A DNA stretch of 64,000 nt from Leifsonia aquatica H1aii (GCF_000633535.1 NZ_AYMR01000009.1:496001-560000), one strand, 5' to 3'. Shown: positions 17,019 through 25,133, counted from the first letter of the stretch. The notes: a model not told the origin generated them from the sequence alone. Made by a program: numbers and translations.

Positions 17019-17495
17019 GTGGCTGTCAAAATCCGTCTGAAGCGCCTGGGCAAGATCCGCGCTCCGTACTACCGCATCGTCGTCGCCGACTCGCGCACCA
17101 AGCGCGACGGTCGCGTGATCGAGGAGATCGGTCTGTACCACCCCACCGAGGAGCCCTCGCGCATCGAGGTCGACTCGGACCGCGCGCAGTACTGGCTCAG
17201 CGTCGGCGCCCAGCCGTCCGAGCAGGTCCTCGTGCTCCTCAAGCTCACGGGCGACTGGGGCAAGTTCAAGGGCGACAAGGACGCCGTCTCGACCGTGAAG
17301 ACGGCCGACGAGAAGGTCGCGTTCGTCGCCGACGAGAAGAAGAAGCCGGTCCTCAAGCCCAAGGCGGAGAAGCCCGCTGCTGTCGCCGCTGAGGCGGAGG
17401 CCGTGGTCGAGGCCGAGGTCGAGGCCGAGGAGGCCGCCGAGGCCGAGGTCGTCGCCGAGGCCGAAGAGATCGTCGCCGACGCCGAGAAGGCGTAA
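17019..17495 (+). CDS. rpsP: 30S ribosomal protein bS16
   Basis: A 158-residue ribosomal protein. The S16 core fills residues 1-90 ([26 protein letters not shown], then [31 protein letters not shown]). A Lys-then-Ala/Glu-rich tail follows ([27 protein letters not shown]), common in actinobacteria and probably disordered. The start is GTG 17019 behind GGAGAATT; longer in-frame starts are not conserved. It is the first gene of rpsP-khpA-rimM. Confidence 0.97.
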   Translation: MAVKIRLKRLGKIRAPYYRIVVADSRTKRDGRVIEEIGLYHPTEEPSRIEVDSDRAQYWLSVGAQPSEQVLVLLKLTGDWGKFKGDKDAVSTVKTADEKVAFVADEKKKPVLKPKAEKPAAVAAEAEAVVEAEVEAEEAAEAEVVAEAEEIVADAEKA

Positions 17496-17499
17496 CACC

Positions 17500-17730
17500 T
17501 TGCTCGCACCCGCGCTCACGCACCTGGTCAAGGGCATCGTCGACCACCCGGACGACGTGCACGTCGTGGCCAAAAGCTCCCCGCGTGGAGAGGTCCTCGA
17601 GATTCGTGTGAATCCCGAGGACCTCGGCCGGGTGATCGGCCGCTCCGGCCGCACCGCCAAGGCGCTCCGCACGCTCGTGTCCGCGCTGGCCGACGGCCGT
17701 CGCGTCCGCGTCGACGTCGTCGACGACTGA
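17500..17730 (+). CDS. khpA: KH-domain RNA-binding protein KhpA
   Basis: A 76-residue single KH domain with the GxxG loop in the segment DLGRVIGRSGRTAKALRTLV (residues about 42-61). KhpA proteins bind RNA, often with KhpB, and act in ribosome or cell-division regulation. It begins with TTG 17500, four bases after the rpsP stop, and is followed after one base by rimM. This rpsP-khpA-rimM order is standard. Confidence 0.95.
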   Translation: MLAPALTHLVKGIVDHPDDVHVVAKSSPRGEVLEIRVNPEDLGRVIGRSGRTAKALRTLVSALADGRRVRVDVVDD

Positions 17731-17731
17731 G

Positions 17732-18490
17732 GTGGCCGACCACAAGCTGCCCCGCAAGGACGTCGCACCGCGACCGGATCAGACCGAGCTCCGCGTCGGT
17801 CGGCTCACCAAGGCCCACGGGCTGAAGGGGGCCCTCAAGCTGGAGCTGTTCACCGACGAGCCGGAGAAGCGGTTCGTCTCGGGCGCCGAGTTCACCCTCC
17901 AGGTCCCCACCGCCTCCAAATGGCACGGCAAGACCCTCCGGCTCAGCGAGCTGCGCTGGTACAACGGTCACGCCGTCGGCTTCTTCGAGGGAGTGGACGA
18001 CCGGGACGAGGCCGAGACACTGGTCAAGGCCATCCTCTGGGTGAGCCAGGATGTGAAGGAGCTCCCGGAGGAGGCGGACGCCTGGTACGACCACCAGCTG
18101 GTCGGCCTGAGCGCCGTCCGTGACGGGCACCCCGTCGGCACGGTCGCCCGGGTGGATCATCTTCCGGCGCAGGACCTGCTGGCGATCAAGACCGTGACCG
18201 GTGAGGTGCTCGTGCCGTTCGTGAAGGCGATCGTGCCCGAGGTCGATCTGGCCGCCGGGACCGTGACCCTGACGCCGCCGACCGGGCTCTTCGAGGAGAT
18301 CCCGGAGGACGACGCCGCGTCCGACGAGGCCGGGGCCGTCGAGCCACCGTCCCAGGACGACGCCGCAGCGGACGATGCGGCAGCGGACGATGCGGCAGCG
18401 GACGATGCTGCAGCGGACGATGCTGCAGCGGACGACGCTGCAGCGGACGACGCTGCTGCGGCGGCTGTGGAGTCGCCCTCCGCGGACTGA
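17732..18490 (+). CDS. rimM: Ribosome maturation factor RimM with repetitive acidic tail
   Basis: A 252-residue 30S assembly factor that binds uS19. The RimM N-domain (RVGRLTKAHGLKGALKLELFTDEPEKRF) is followed by the PRC-barrel domain (WYDHQLVGLSAVRDGHPVGTVARVDHLPAQDLLAI...VPFVKAIVPEVDLAAGTVTLTPPTGLFEE). Ordinary RimM ends there. This one adds about 60 residues, including seven consecutive DDAAA units encoded by a 15-bp DNA repeat. GTG 17732 starts 1 nt after the khpA stop. A strong terminator follows, where trmD would normally continue the operon. Confidence 0.95.
   Translation: MADHKLPRKDVAPRPDQTELRVGRLTKAHGLKGALKLELFTDEPEKRFVSGAEFTLQVPTASKWHGKTLRLSELRWYNGHAVGFFEGVDDRDEAETLVKAILWVSQDVKELPEEADAWYDHQLVGLSAVRDGHPVGTVARVDHLPAQDLLAIKTVTGEVLVPFVKAIVPEVDLAAGTVTLTPPTGLFEEIPEDDAASDEAGAVEPPSQDDAAADDAAADDAAADDAAADDAAADDAAADDAAAAAVESPSAD
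18356..18460 (+). repeat. Seven 15-bp in-frame tandem repeats in rimM
   Basis: Consensus GACGAYGCNGCAGCG repeated seven times without interruption, encoding DDAAA each time. Copies differ only at synonymous positions. Because 15 is a multiple of three, copy-number change keeps the frame. Confidence 0.9.
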
Positions 18491-18502
18491 TCCCTCCCGC
18501 GA

Positions 18503-18540
18503 CGCGAGAAGCCCCGACCTCGCGGTCGGGGCTTCTCGCG
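18503..18540 (+). terminator. Terminator hairpin after rimM
   Basis: A perfect 17-bp stem with a 4-nt loop (CGCGAGAAGCCCCGACC paired with its complement). It ends two bases before the gntR stop on the other strand, so it can terminate both converging transcripts. Confidence 0.85.
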
Positions 18541-18542
18541 TC

Positions 18543-19205
18543 TCAGCCGACGATCGAGAGCCCGCGCGCCCGGAGCCCGCGCGCGTCGGCGTCGAGTGCC
18601 GCGGCGAGCCGCTCGTGGGTGGCGACGATGTGCCGGTGGATGTGCTCGGCGGCCGCCTCGGCGTCCCGGGCGGCGACGAGGTCGACGATGCGGCGGTGCT
18701 CCTGCCAGGCGGTGCGCCGGGACTCCTCGCTCCGCACCTCCAGCCAGCGGGTGCGCGCGAGCCTGGTCATCGCGGAGTCGACCGCGTCGGCGAAGAAGTG
18801 GTTGCCGCTCAGCGCGGCGAGCCGCACGTGGAAGCCTGTGCCGGCACCGACCGCGTCCTCGTGCGTGCGGGCGAGGTCGTAGGCGCCCAGCCGCTCGGCG
18901 AGCGCCGCGATGTCCGCGTCGGCAGCGCGCGCGCAGCTGAGCCGCACCGCGGCGGTCTCCAGAGCGTCGCGCAGCTCGCTGAGCCGGGCGATCTCGCCGA
19001 GATCGATGGGGGAGACCTGCCACGCGCGGCCGTCGCGCGCGACCAGGCCTTCGCTCTCCAGGCGCTGCAGCGCCGCGCGCAGTGGGGTGCGCGAGACGCC
19101 GAGATCGGTCTCGAGCCCGCGCTCGGTCAGCCGCGACCCCGGGACGCGGTCGAGGTCGAGGATCTCGGAGCGCAGGCGCTCGTAGGCGGTGGGCTGCGCG
19201 CTCAT
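18543..19205 (-). CDS. GntR-family regulator, FCD (FadR) subgroup
   Basis: A 220-residue repressor-type protein. The winged helix lies in residues about 5-70 (YERLRSEILDLDRVPGSRLTE, VSRTPLRAALQRLESEGLVARDG). The all-helical FCD ligand domain follows, with metal-binding-type residues (Asp in the LARTHEDAVGAGTGFHVRLAALSGN segment, later His in the WQEHRRIVDLVAARD helix). It is divergent from an MFS transporter, with two GGTATACC palindromes between them, so it most likely represses that transporter in response to a carboxylate (inference). ATG 19205 has GGAGAGGA upstream. Confidence 0.9.
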   Translation of the reverse strand: MSAQPTAYERLRSEILDLDRVPGSRLTERGLETDLGVSRTPLRAALQRLESEGLVARDGRAWQVSPIDLGEIARLSELRDALETAAVRLSCARAADADIAALAERLGAYDLARTHEDAVGAGTGFHVRLAALSGNHFFADAVDSAMTRLARTRWLEVRSEESRRTAWQEHRRIVDLVAARDAEAAAEHIHRHIVATHERLAAALDADARGLRARGLSIVG

Positions 19206-19300
19206 GGGAGTCCTCTCCTGGCCTGCCGGCCGGTGTCGAGCAGTCGATGCGGACCGGGCCGTGTCGACCAGTCTGGTGCATCCGTGTGGCGGGCCGTTTT

Positions 19301-19321
19301 GGTATACCACTAGGGTATACC
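19301..19321. promoter_or_regulatory. Tandem GGTATACC operator between gntR and the MFS gene
   Basis: Two identical 8-bp palindromes GGTATACC (19301-19308 and 19314-19321), 13 bp centre to centre, the first extended to TGGTATACCA. The second copy ends 3 bp before the MFS ATG and overlaps its TAGGGT box (19311-19316). A bound regulator would block the promoter and the start codon. Confidence 0.7.
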
Positions 19322-19323
19322 GC

Positions 19324-20547
19324 ATGATGCCCGTCCTCCAACGCTCCGGCCTGCGCCGTCCCCGGCCCTGGCTGATGCTCGGCTTCGGCGTGATCGCCCA
19401 GGCGAGCTCGACCGTGTTCGTGTCGACCCCGGCGTTCCTCATCCCGCTCCTGCACAGCGAGCGCGGGCTGAGCCTCGCCCAGGCGGGTCTGCTCGCATCG
19501 GCACCGACCCTCGGCCTCGTCCTCACGCTCATCGGCTGGGGTGCGTTGAGCGACCGGATCGGCGAGCGCTGGGTGATCGCCTCCGGGCTCGCCATCACCG
19601 CCCTCGCCGGGCTCGGCGCGATGTTCGTGTCGTCCTACCTGGCACTCGGGGCGTTCTTCCTGCTCGGCGGGATGGCGGCCGCCAGCCCGAACGCCGCGAG
19701 CGGACGGGTGGTGATCGGCTGGTTCCCGAAGGAGCGCCGCGGCCTCGCCATGGGCATCCGGCAGATGTGCCAGCCGCTGGGCGTCGCCGTGGCCGCGCTC
19801 TCGATCCCGCTGCTGGCCGCCGCCGGGGGGATCGGGGCGGCGCTGGTCGTGCCGACCGCGCTGTGCGCCGTCTCCGCGGTGCTCTGCGCCGTCGGCATCG
19901 TCGACCCGCCCCGGCCGCCGCGCACGTCGCCAGACGGGGCGGCGCCGCACCGGCAGGCCGCCTGGCGCCCCTACCGCGAGACCTCACTGCTGTGGCGTAT
20001 CCACGCGGTGTCGATGCTGCTGGTCGTTCCGCAGTTCACGGTGTCGACGTTCGGTCTGGTGTGGCTGGTCACCCAGCTGCACTTCTCTGCGCTGGCGGCG
20101 GGCATCGTGATCGGGGTCAGCCAGTTCGCCGGCGCGATCGGGCGGATCGGCGTCGGGGTCCTGAGCGACCGGGTCGGCAGCCACCTGCGTCCCCTGCGGT
20201 GGGTGTCGCTGGCGGCGGTCGCGGTCATGCTGCTGATGGCGGTCGCGTCCGCTCTCGGCTCGGCGCCGGCCGCGGTCATCCTGATCGTCGCAGCGATCGT
20301 CACCGTCGCCGACAACGGACTCGCGTACACCTCCGTCGCCGAGATCGCCGGGCCGTTCTGGTCGGGTCGCGCCCTCGGCACGCAGAACACCGGGCAGTTC
20401 CTCGCGGCCTCCGTCGTGGGCCCGGCGGTCGGTGGACTGATCGGCTGGCTCGGCTACCCGCTGGCGTTCGCGCTCGTCGCCCTGTGCCCGGCGATCGCGA
20501 CCCCGCTCGTCCCGCGTGACCGGGAGTTGGCCGTCGTGCCCGAATAG
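19324..20547 (+). CDS. MFS transporter
   Basis: A 407-residue major facilitator with twelve predicted membrane helices and the loop 2-3 motif [14 protein letters not shown]. Charged helix-boundary residues include [18 protein letters not shown]. Its closest functional class is not evident; regulation by an FCD-GntR protein suggests a sugar acid or other carboxylate substrate (inference). ATG 19324 is 7 nt after TAGGGT with the operator in between, so the transcript is probably leaderless. A second ATG follows immediately. The gene sits between rimM and trmD, which are normally adjacent. Confidence 0.88.
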   Translation: MMPVLQRSGLRRPRPWLMLGFGVIAQASSTVFVSTPAFLIPLLHSERGLSLAQAGLLASAPTLGLVLTLIGWGALSDRIGERWVIASGLAITALAGLGAMFVSSYLALGAFFLLGGMAAASPNAASGRVVIGWFPKERRGLAMGIRQMCQPLGVAVAALSIPLLAAAGGIGAALVVPTALCAVSAVLCAVGIVDPPRPPRTSPDGAAPHRQAAWRPYRETSLLWRIHAVSMLLVVPQFTVSTFGLVWLVTQLHFSALAAGIVIGVSQFAGAIGRIGVGVLSDRVGSHLRPLRWVSLAAVAVMLLMAVASALGSAPAAVILIVAAIVTVADNGLAYTSVAEIAGPFWSGRALGTQNTGQFLAASVVGPAVGGLIGWLGYPLAFALVALCPAIATPLVPRDRELAVVPE

Positions 20548-20550
20548 ACT
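20545..20550 (+). promoter_or_regulatory. -10 box of trmD, leaderless
   Basis: TAGACT exactly 7 nt before the trmD ATG and overlapping the last codons of the MFS gene. It gives trmD its own promoter in a locus where it is usually driven from rpsP. Confidence 0.55.
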
Positions 20551-20557
20551 CGTGTGC

Positions 20558-21268
20558 ATGCGCATCGACATCGTCACGATCTTCCCGACGTTCTTCGATG
20601 TGCTGGACATCTCGCTGCTCGGCAAGGCGCGTCAGTCCGGGATCATCGAGCTGGGCGTCCACGACCTCCGCGACCACACGCACGACCGGCACCGCACGGT
20701 GGACGACACCCCATACGGCGGCGGAGCCGGGATGGTGATGAAGCCCGAGCCGTGGGGCGAGGTCCTCGACGCGGTGCTGGGTGCGGGGGAGGACGCGCAC
20801 GGCGCCGACGACTCCGACGGCCCGGTCGTGATCTTCCCCTCGCCGGCCGGCGAGGTCTTCACGCAGGCCATCGCCCGCGAGCTCGCCCAGGAGCAGCACC
20901 TCGTGTTCGGCTGCGGGCGCTACGAGGGGATCGACCAGCGTGTCTTCGACGACACCGCGGCGCGGGCGAGGGTGCGGCTGATGAGCATCGGGGACTACGT
21001 GCTCAACGGCGGGGAGGTCGCGACGATGGCCATGATCGAGGCGATCGGCCGGCTGATCCCCGGCGTCGTGGGGAACCCGGAGAGCCTGGTCCAGGAGTCG
21101 CACGAGGACGGGCTCCTGGAGTACCCGAGCTACACGAAGCCCGCCGAATGGCGCGGGCACACCGTGCCGCCCGTGCTGCTGTCGGGCAATCACGGAGCGA
21201 TCGCGACCTGGCGGCGCGAGCAGCAGCTGGAGCGCACCCGTCGCGTGCGCCCGGACCTGCTCCCGTAG
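20558..21268 (+). CDS. trmD: tRNA (guanine-N1)-methyltransferase TrmD
   Basis: A 236-residue SPOUT methyltransferase that makes m1G37 in tRNA using S-adenosylmethionine. Motifs are [15 protein letters not shown] at the start, [14 protein letters not shown], and the trefoil-knot cofactor site [12 protein letters not shown] ... [11 protein letters not shown]. Length is normal. ATG 20558 is chosen because it starts the conserved protein and lies 7 nt from TAGACT; the longer frame overlaps the MFS gene. Separated from rpsP-khpA-rimM by the gntR/MFS pair. Confidence 0.97.
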   Translation: MRIDIVTIFPTFFDVLDISLLGKARQSGIIELGVHDLRDHTHDRHRTVDDTPYGGGAGMVMKPEPWGEVLDAVLGAGEDAHGADDSDGPVVIFPSPAGEVFTQAIARELAQEQHLVFGCGRYEGIDQRVFDDTAARARVRLMSIGDYVLNGGEVATMAMIEAIGRLIPGVVGNPESLVQESHEDGLLEYPSYTKPAEWRGHTVPPVLLSGNHGAIATWRREQQLERTRRVRPDLLP

Positions 21269-21307
21269 CGGCTGCGGCTCCCGTCGCCGCTACGGCTCCC
21301 GTGGCCG

Positions 21308-22072
21308 CTACGGAGCGGAGAGGACCAGCGGCCCGTCGTCCGTGATGGCGACGGTGTGCTCGGAGTGCGCGCCACGGGATCCGTCCGCACTGCGCAGCGT
21401 CCACCCGTCGGCGTCCGTCACGATCTCATCGGTGGTCTCGAGGAACCACGGCTCGATCGCGACCACGAGTCCGGGCTTGAGCGGGAAGCCGCGTCCGGCC
21501 CGTCCGTCGTTCGGCACGTGCGGGTCCCCGTGCATCGTGCGCCCCACCCCGTGTCCGCCGAACTGCGTGTTGATGGAGTAGCCCTCCGCGTGGGCCACCG
21601 CAGCGATCGCGGCGGAGATGTCGCCGATCCGGCCGCCCGGCCGTGCGGCGGCGATCCCGGCGGCGAGGGCGCGGCGTGTGGTCTCGATGAGCCGCAGGTC
21701 CTCGTCCCGGGCCGCCCCCACCACGAGCGAGACGGCGGAGTCCGCGACCCAGCCGTCGACGCTCGCGGCGAAGTCCAGGCTGAGCAGGTCGCCGTCGCGC
21801 AAGCGGTAGTCGTGGGGGAGCCCGTGCAGCACCGCGTCGTTGACGGACGTGCAGATGACCTTGCCGAACGGGCTCGCGCCGAACGAGGGGTGGTAGTCGA
21901 TGTAGCAGGACTCGGCCCCGCGCGACCGGATGAGGTCGTGCGCGATCCGGTCGAGCTCGAGGAGGTTGACGCCCACCTTCGCGGCGGCGGCGGTCTCGGC
22001 CAGCACCTGGGCGACGAAGCGTCCCGCGGGCCGCATCTGTTCGATCTCCGCGGGGGTCCTCAGCTCGATCAC
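21308..22072 (-). CDS. map: Type I methionine aminopeptidase
   Basis: A 254-residue dinuclear-metal peptidase that removes the initiator Met. Metal and catalytic residues are visible: His83 in NDAVLHGLP, Asp100 in LLSLDFAAS, Asp111 in GWVADSAV, then GHGVGRTMHGDPHVPN with the His ligands and VVAIEPWF with the Glu. GTG 22072 follows a strong AGGAGGAGGA. It converges on trmD. Actinobacteria often carry a second map; this is the variant without an SH3-binding N-terminal extension. Confidence 0.95.
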   Translation of the reverse strand: MIELRTPAEIEQMRPAGRFVAQVLAETAAAAKVGVNLLELDRIAHDLIRSRGAESCYIDYHPSFGASPFGKVICTSVNDAVLHGLPHDYRLRDGDLLSLDFAASVDGWVADSAVSLVVGAARDEDLRLIETTRRALAAGIAAARPGGRIGDISAAIAAVAHAEGYSINTQFGGHGVGRTMHGDPHVPNDGRAGRGFPLKPGLVVAIEPWFLETTDEIVTDADGWTLRSADGSRGAHSEHTVAITDDGPLVLSAP

Positions 22073-22215
22073 GGGTGCGTCCTCCTCCTGTCGCCGCGCG
22101 CGCCGTGCACGGGCCGCTCACAGTCTTCCACGCTGCCGCGCGGTGGTTCCAGGCGGTCGGGTCGCGCGGATTCGGCCCACGGCGAACCCGCAGCCGCCGC
22201 ACAGGCGTCCGCGGT

Positions 22216-22221
22216 TACGCT
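22216..22221 (+). promoter_or_regulatory. -10 box of the membrane protein gene at 22228
   Basis: TACGCT 6 nt before GTG 22228, without a ribosome site. Leaderless arrangement. Confidence 0.4.
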
Positions 22222-22227
22222 GGTCGC

Positions 22228-22722
22228 GTGATCATCCGCAAGGCGTTCTACTGGTGGCTCTTCCCGTCCGCCGTGGTGCTTCCGGTGTGGCTGCTGATCG
22301 GCTGGGCGGCGTTCAGCGCCGGCAGCGGGTGGAGCTTCGTCGGCCTCCTGATCCTGTGCCCGGTGCTCTTCCTGGCCCAGCTCGCGGTCGCGGGCGTGAC
22401 CGTCGCCCGCCGCAGCGCGCGGGACGTGCGAGCGGTCTCCTGGCCGGACGTCGGCCTGCTCACCGCGTGGCATGCGGCCGTCATCGCCTTCGGCTTCTTC
22501 CCGGCCGGCGCGACCGGGTGGCTGGCGGTGGCCGCCGTCGTGTTCTTCCTCGGCACGTTCTGGCTCGTCCTCGGCGAGCTCGTCACCGACATGCGGGCCC
22601 GGGTGCAGCAGACCTTCGCCGCCTACGAGCGGGCGGCGCAGGCGCCCCAGGTCCCGCGTCCGGAGCCGCACTACGACAGCGTCGAGTACATCGTCGTCGA
22701 GGAACGGCACGACGAGCGCTGA
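22228..22722 (+). CDS. Four-helix membrane protein, function unknown
   Basis: A 164-residue protein with about four hydrophobic helices (residues 7-27, 32-57, 80-97, 101-125). The cytoplasmic tail ends DSVEYIVVEERHDER. I recognise no family. GTG 22228 follows TACGCT by 6 nt; an earlier in-frame start would run antisense to the map upstream region. It is divergent from map and precedes rplS by 184 bp. Confidence 0.72.
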   Translation: MIIRKAFYWWLFPSAVVLPVWLLIGWAAFSAGSGWSFVGLLILCPVLFLAQLAVAGVTVARRSARDVRAVSWPDVGLLTAWHAAVIAFGFFPAGATGWLAVAAVVFFLGTFWLVLGELVTDMRARVQQTFAAYERAAQAPQVPRPEPHYDSVEYIVVEERHDER

Positions 22723-22728
22723 CCCGCT

Positions 22729-22906
22729 TTGGTGATCGCGGGGTCGGCATGGCAGAATTGATGCTTGTGCCGCGGCCAGGCTCTGCCACAGGGGAGCCAG
22801 CATCTCTCGCGCACACCCCAACCGAATGAACGGCCGCCACCGCGTGAGCGCGAGGCGGCCCCGAATCCGTCCCCGACCTGTCGGCGGGTACAGAGAGCGA
22901 AGAGCC
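22729..22906 (+). promoter_or_regulatory. rplS promoter region and structured 5' leader
   Basis: A weak TTGGTG (22729-22734) with an 18-nt spacer and CAGAAT (22753-22758) may be the promoter. The leader then contains a hairpin GGCTC/GAGCC (22779-22798) inside a GATGCT/AGCATC pairing (22760-22804), a competing pairing TGGCAGA/TCTGCCA (22750-22788), and a second hairpin GGCCGCC/GGCGGCC (22832-22860). No known riboswitch class is recognised. Confidence 0.4.
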
Positions 22907-23254
22907 ATGCACATCCTCGACCACGTGGACGCCGCGTCCCTCAAGTCGGACATCCCCGCGTTCCGCGCCGGCGACACCGTCAAGGTGCACGTCAACATCA
23001 TCGAGGGCACCCGCGCCCGCGTCCAGGTCTTCCAGGGCGTCGTCATCGGACGCTCGAACGAGGGCGTCCGCGAGACCTTCACGGTCCGCAAGATCAGCTT
23101 CCAGGTCGGTGTCGAGCGCACCTTCCCGGTCCACTCCCCGGTCATCGACAAGATCGAGGTCGTCACCCGCGGTGACGTCCGTCGCGCCAAGCTCTACTAC
23201 CTGCGCGAGCTGCGCGGCAAGAAGGCGAAGATCAAGGAGAAGCGCGACAACTGA
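22907..23254 (+). CDS. rplS: 50S ribosomal protein bL19
   Basis: A 115-residue L19 at the subunit interface. It has [85 protein letters not shown], all typical. The start is ATG 22907 after GAGAGCGAAGAG; an in-frame ATG at 22826 would add an Arg-rich stretch absent from L19. Usually near trmD and lepB, as here. Confidence 0.97.
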   Translation: MHILDHVDAASLKSDIPAFRAGDTVKVHVNIIEGTRARVQVFQGVVIGRSNEGVRETFTVRKISFQVGVERTFPVHSPVIDKIEVVTRGDVRRAKLYYLRELRGKKAKIKEKRDN

Positions 23255-23296
23255 GCTGCCCCGCGCAGCGACTCGCGCGGCCCCTGCTGCCGTCGT

Positions 23297-23334
23297 CCTG
23301 AGCTCCCGGTCCTACACTGGACCGGGAGCTCAGG
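23297..23334 (+). terminator. Perfect 16-bp inverted repeat: rplS terminator with lepB -10 in its loop
   Basis: Arms 23297-23312 and 23319-23334 pair perfectly. The six-base loop is TACACT (23313-23318), which fits the TANNNT -10 consensus. There is no T-run. The element can end rplS transcripts as RNA, while as duplex DNA its loop can act as the lepB promoter, with a start near 23325. Confidence 0.65.
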
Positions 23335-23341
23335 CGGTTAA

Positions 23342-24088
23342 ATGACGGAAGACACGGTCCCCGCGGGTGCGCAGCCGGCGACGCGGGGCGAGCGCGACAA
23401 GCAGCGCTCGGCGCTGAGGTTCGTGCGCGACATCGCGGTGATCGTGGTCGTCGCGCTGCTGGTGTCGTTCCTGGTCAAGACCTTCGTGGTCCGATCGTTC
23501 TACATCCCCTCCGGGTCGATGGAGAACACCCTGCAGATCCAGGACAAGATCATCGTCAACGAGCTGCAACCGTCGCTGTTCCCGCTCGCGCGCGGCGACG
23601 TCGTCGTGTTCCGCGATCCCGGCGGCTGGCTGCCTCCTGCTCCGCCGACCCACCAGAACCCGATCGGGCAGGCCGTCGACACCGCCTTGACCTTCGTCGG
23701 CCTCTCCGCGTCCGACAGCGACGACCACCTGGTCAAGCGCATCATCGGCCTCCCCGGCGATCGGGTCGCCTGCTGCTCCACCACGGGTCACCTCACCGTG
23801 AACGGCGTGCCGATCGACGAGCCGTACATCATCGTCCCTCCGGGGCAGAGCAACGCCGCGACCCTGGCCTTCGACGTCACCGTGCCCGCGGGGGAGCTCT
23901 GGGTGATGGGGGACAACCGCTACGCGTCGCAGGACTCCTCACGCAACCAGTCGCTGCCGGGCCACGGTTTCGTCCCGCTCTCGAACGTCGTCGGGCGCGC
24001 GTTCGTCATCAGCTGGCCTGTCAGCCGATGGACCTGGCTGGACGACTATCCTGAGGTCTTCGCACGTGTGGAGGAGAGCTCAGGATAA
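23342..24088 (+). CDS. lepB: Signal peptidase I
   Basis: A 248-residue membrane serine protease that cleaves Sec and Tat signal peptides. A cytoplasmic N-terminus is followed by one transmembrane helix (residues about 29-47), box B IPSGSMENTL with catalytic Ser59, box D VKRIIGLPGDRV with general base Lys132, and box E GDNRYASQDSS. ATG 23342 lies about 17 nt after the predicted transcription start, with GGGAG from the inverted repeat as possible ribosome site. The stop overlaps the rnhB start. Confidence 0.96.
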   Translation: MTEDTVPAGAQPATRGERDKQRSALRFVRDIAVIVVVALLVSFLVKTFVVRSFYIPSGSMENTLQIQDKIIVNELQPSLFPLARGDVVVFRDPGGWLPPAPPTHQNPIGQAVDTALTFVGLSASDSDDHLVKRIIGLPGDRVACCSTTGHLTVNGVPIDEPYIIVPPGQSNAATLAFDVTVPAGELWVMGDNRYASQDSSRNQSLPGHGFVPLSNVVGRAFVISWPVSRWTWLDDYPEVFARVEESSG

Positions 24089-24750
24089 TGGCCCCGGTGA
24101 CGCCGACCCTCCGGTTCGAGAAGGCGCTCTACCGCGACGGCGTGACGTCCATCGTCGCGGTCGACGAGGTGGGCCGCGGTGCGCTCGCCGGACCGGTCGC
24201 GGTGGGCATGGTGGTGATCGACACCGCGGTCAAGCGCATCCCCGTCGGGCTGCGCGACTCGAAGCTGCTCCCGGAGCCCGCGCGCGAGGCGCTCGAGCCG
24301 GCGTGCCGTCGCTGGGCGATGTTCCACGCCGTCGGGCTGGCATCGGCCGCGGAGGTCGACGCGCTCGGCATCATGAAGTGCCTGGGTCTGGCCGGTGCGC
24401 GCGCGCTCGCTCAGCTGGAGGAGCAGGGGGCGCAGGTGAACGACAGCACCCTGATCCTCGACGGCAACTACGACTACCTCAACCCGGCGCTGATGCGACC
24501 CGCCCGGGTGGTCACCCGGGTGAAGGCCGATCGTGACTGCGCGTCGGTGTCGGCGGCGTCCGTCATCGCCAAGGTGCACCGCGACCGGCTGATGATCCGG
24601 CACGACGCCGAGTACCCCGGCTACGGCTGGGCGAACAACAAGGGCTACTCGTCGCGCGAGCACTTCGCCGCGCTGGACGAGCTCGGGCCGAGCGCGCTGC
24701 ACCGGTTGACCTGGCTGAAGCAGTCCTCGATGCTCGACATTCCGCTTTGA
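24088..24750 (+). CDS. rnhB: Ribonuclease HII
   Basis: A 220-residue nuclease that removes ribonucleotides from DNA-RNA junctions. The active site is formed by VDEVGRGALAG (Asp and Glu near residues 24-25), the LILDGNYDYL Asp and the ADRDCASVSAASVIAKVHRD Asp. The ATG at 24088 shares a base with the lepB TAA, so the two are coupled. Confidence 0.96.
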   Translation: MAPVTPTLRFEKALYRDGVTSIVAVDEVGRGALAGPVAVGMVVIDTAVKRIPVGLRDSKLLPEPAREALEPACRRWAMFHAVGLASAAEVDALGIMKCLGLAGARALAQLEEQGAQVNDSTLILDGNYDYLNPALMRPARVVTRVKADRDCASVSAASVIAKVHRDRLMIRHDAEYPGYGWANNKGYSSREHFAALDELGPSALHRLTWLKQSSMLDIPL

Positions 24751-24764
24751 GGCCCGGTCCGGCA

Positions 24765-24770
24765 TAGACT
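24765..24770 (+). promoter_or_regulatory. -10 box of the DUF2469 gene
   Basis: TAGACT 9 nt before ATG 24780. Predicted leader is at most 3 nt. Confidence 0.45.
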
Positions 24771-24779
24771 TGACGAACG

Positions 24780-25103
24780 ATGGATGAAGACGAGTTCGAC
24801 GACTACGACCGCGAGGTCGAGTTGGCTTTGTATCGCGAGTACCGGGACGTCGTCTCGCAGTTCAAGTACGTGATCGAGACGGAGCGCCGCTTCTACCTCG
24901 CGAACGAGGTGGAGTTCGTGCGCCGGGACACCGAGCACGACTTCTACTTCGAGCTGACCATGAACGACGTGTGGGTGTGGGACGTCTACCGCGCCGATCG
25001 GTTCGTGAAGTCGGTGCGCGTCCTGACGTTCAAGGACGTCAACATCGAGGAGCTCTCGAGCAAGGAGTTCGAGCTCCCCAAGGAGCTCGCGCTCGACGAG
25101 TAG
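24780..25103 (+). CDS. DUF2469 family protein
   Basis: A 107-residue acidic protein conserved in actinobacteria next to rnhB. It begins MDEDEFDDYDREVELALYRE and continues with FYLANEVEFVRRDTEHDFYFEL and MNDVWVWDVYRADRFVKSVRV. Family function is unknown. No signal peptide or membrane segment. Confidence 0.92.
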   Translation: MDEDEFDDYDREVELALYREYRDVVSQFKYVIETERRFYLANEVEFVRRDTEHDFYFELTMNDVWVWDVYRADRFVKSVRVLTFKDVNIEELSSKEFELPKELALDE

Positions 25104-25133
25104 CGTTCGGCGGACAGCGCCCGCCGCCGCGGC

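Noticed and set aside
18303-18490. Separate gene on the minus strand through the rimM repeats
   Set aside because: The long minus-strand frame there reads alternating Ser/Ala from the same repeat and joins antisense gntR sequence in the wrong frame.
21268-21308. Short direct repeats (GGCTCCCGT / CCGCTACGG) between trmD and map
   Set aside because: Only two or three imperfect copies in 40 bp; no hairpin strong enough to call a terminator.
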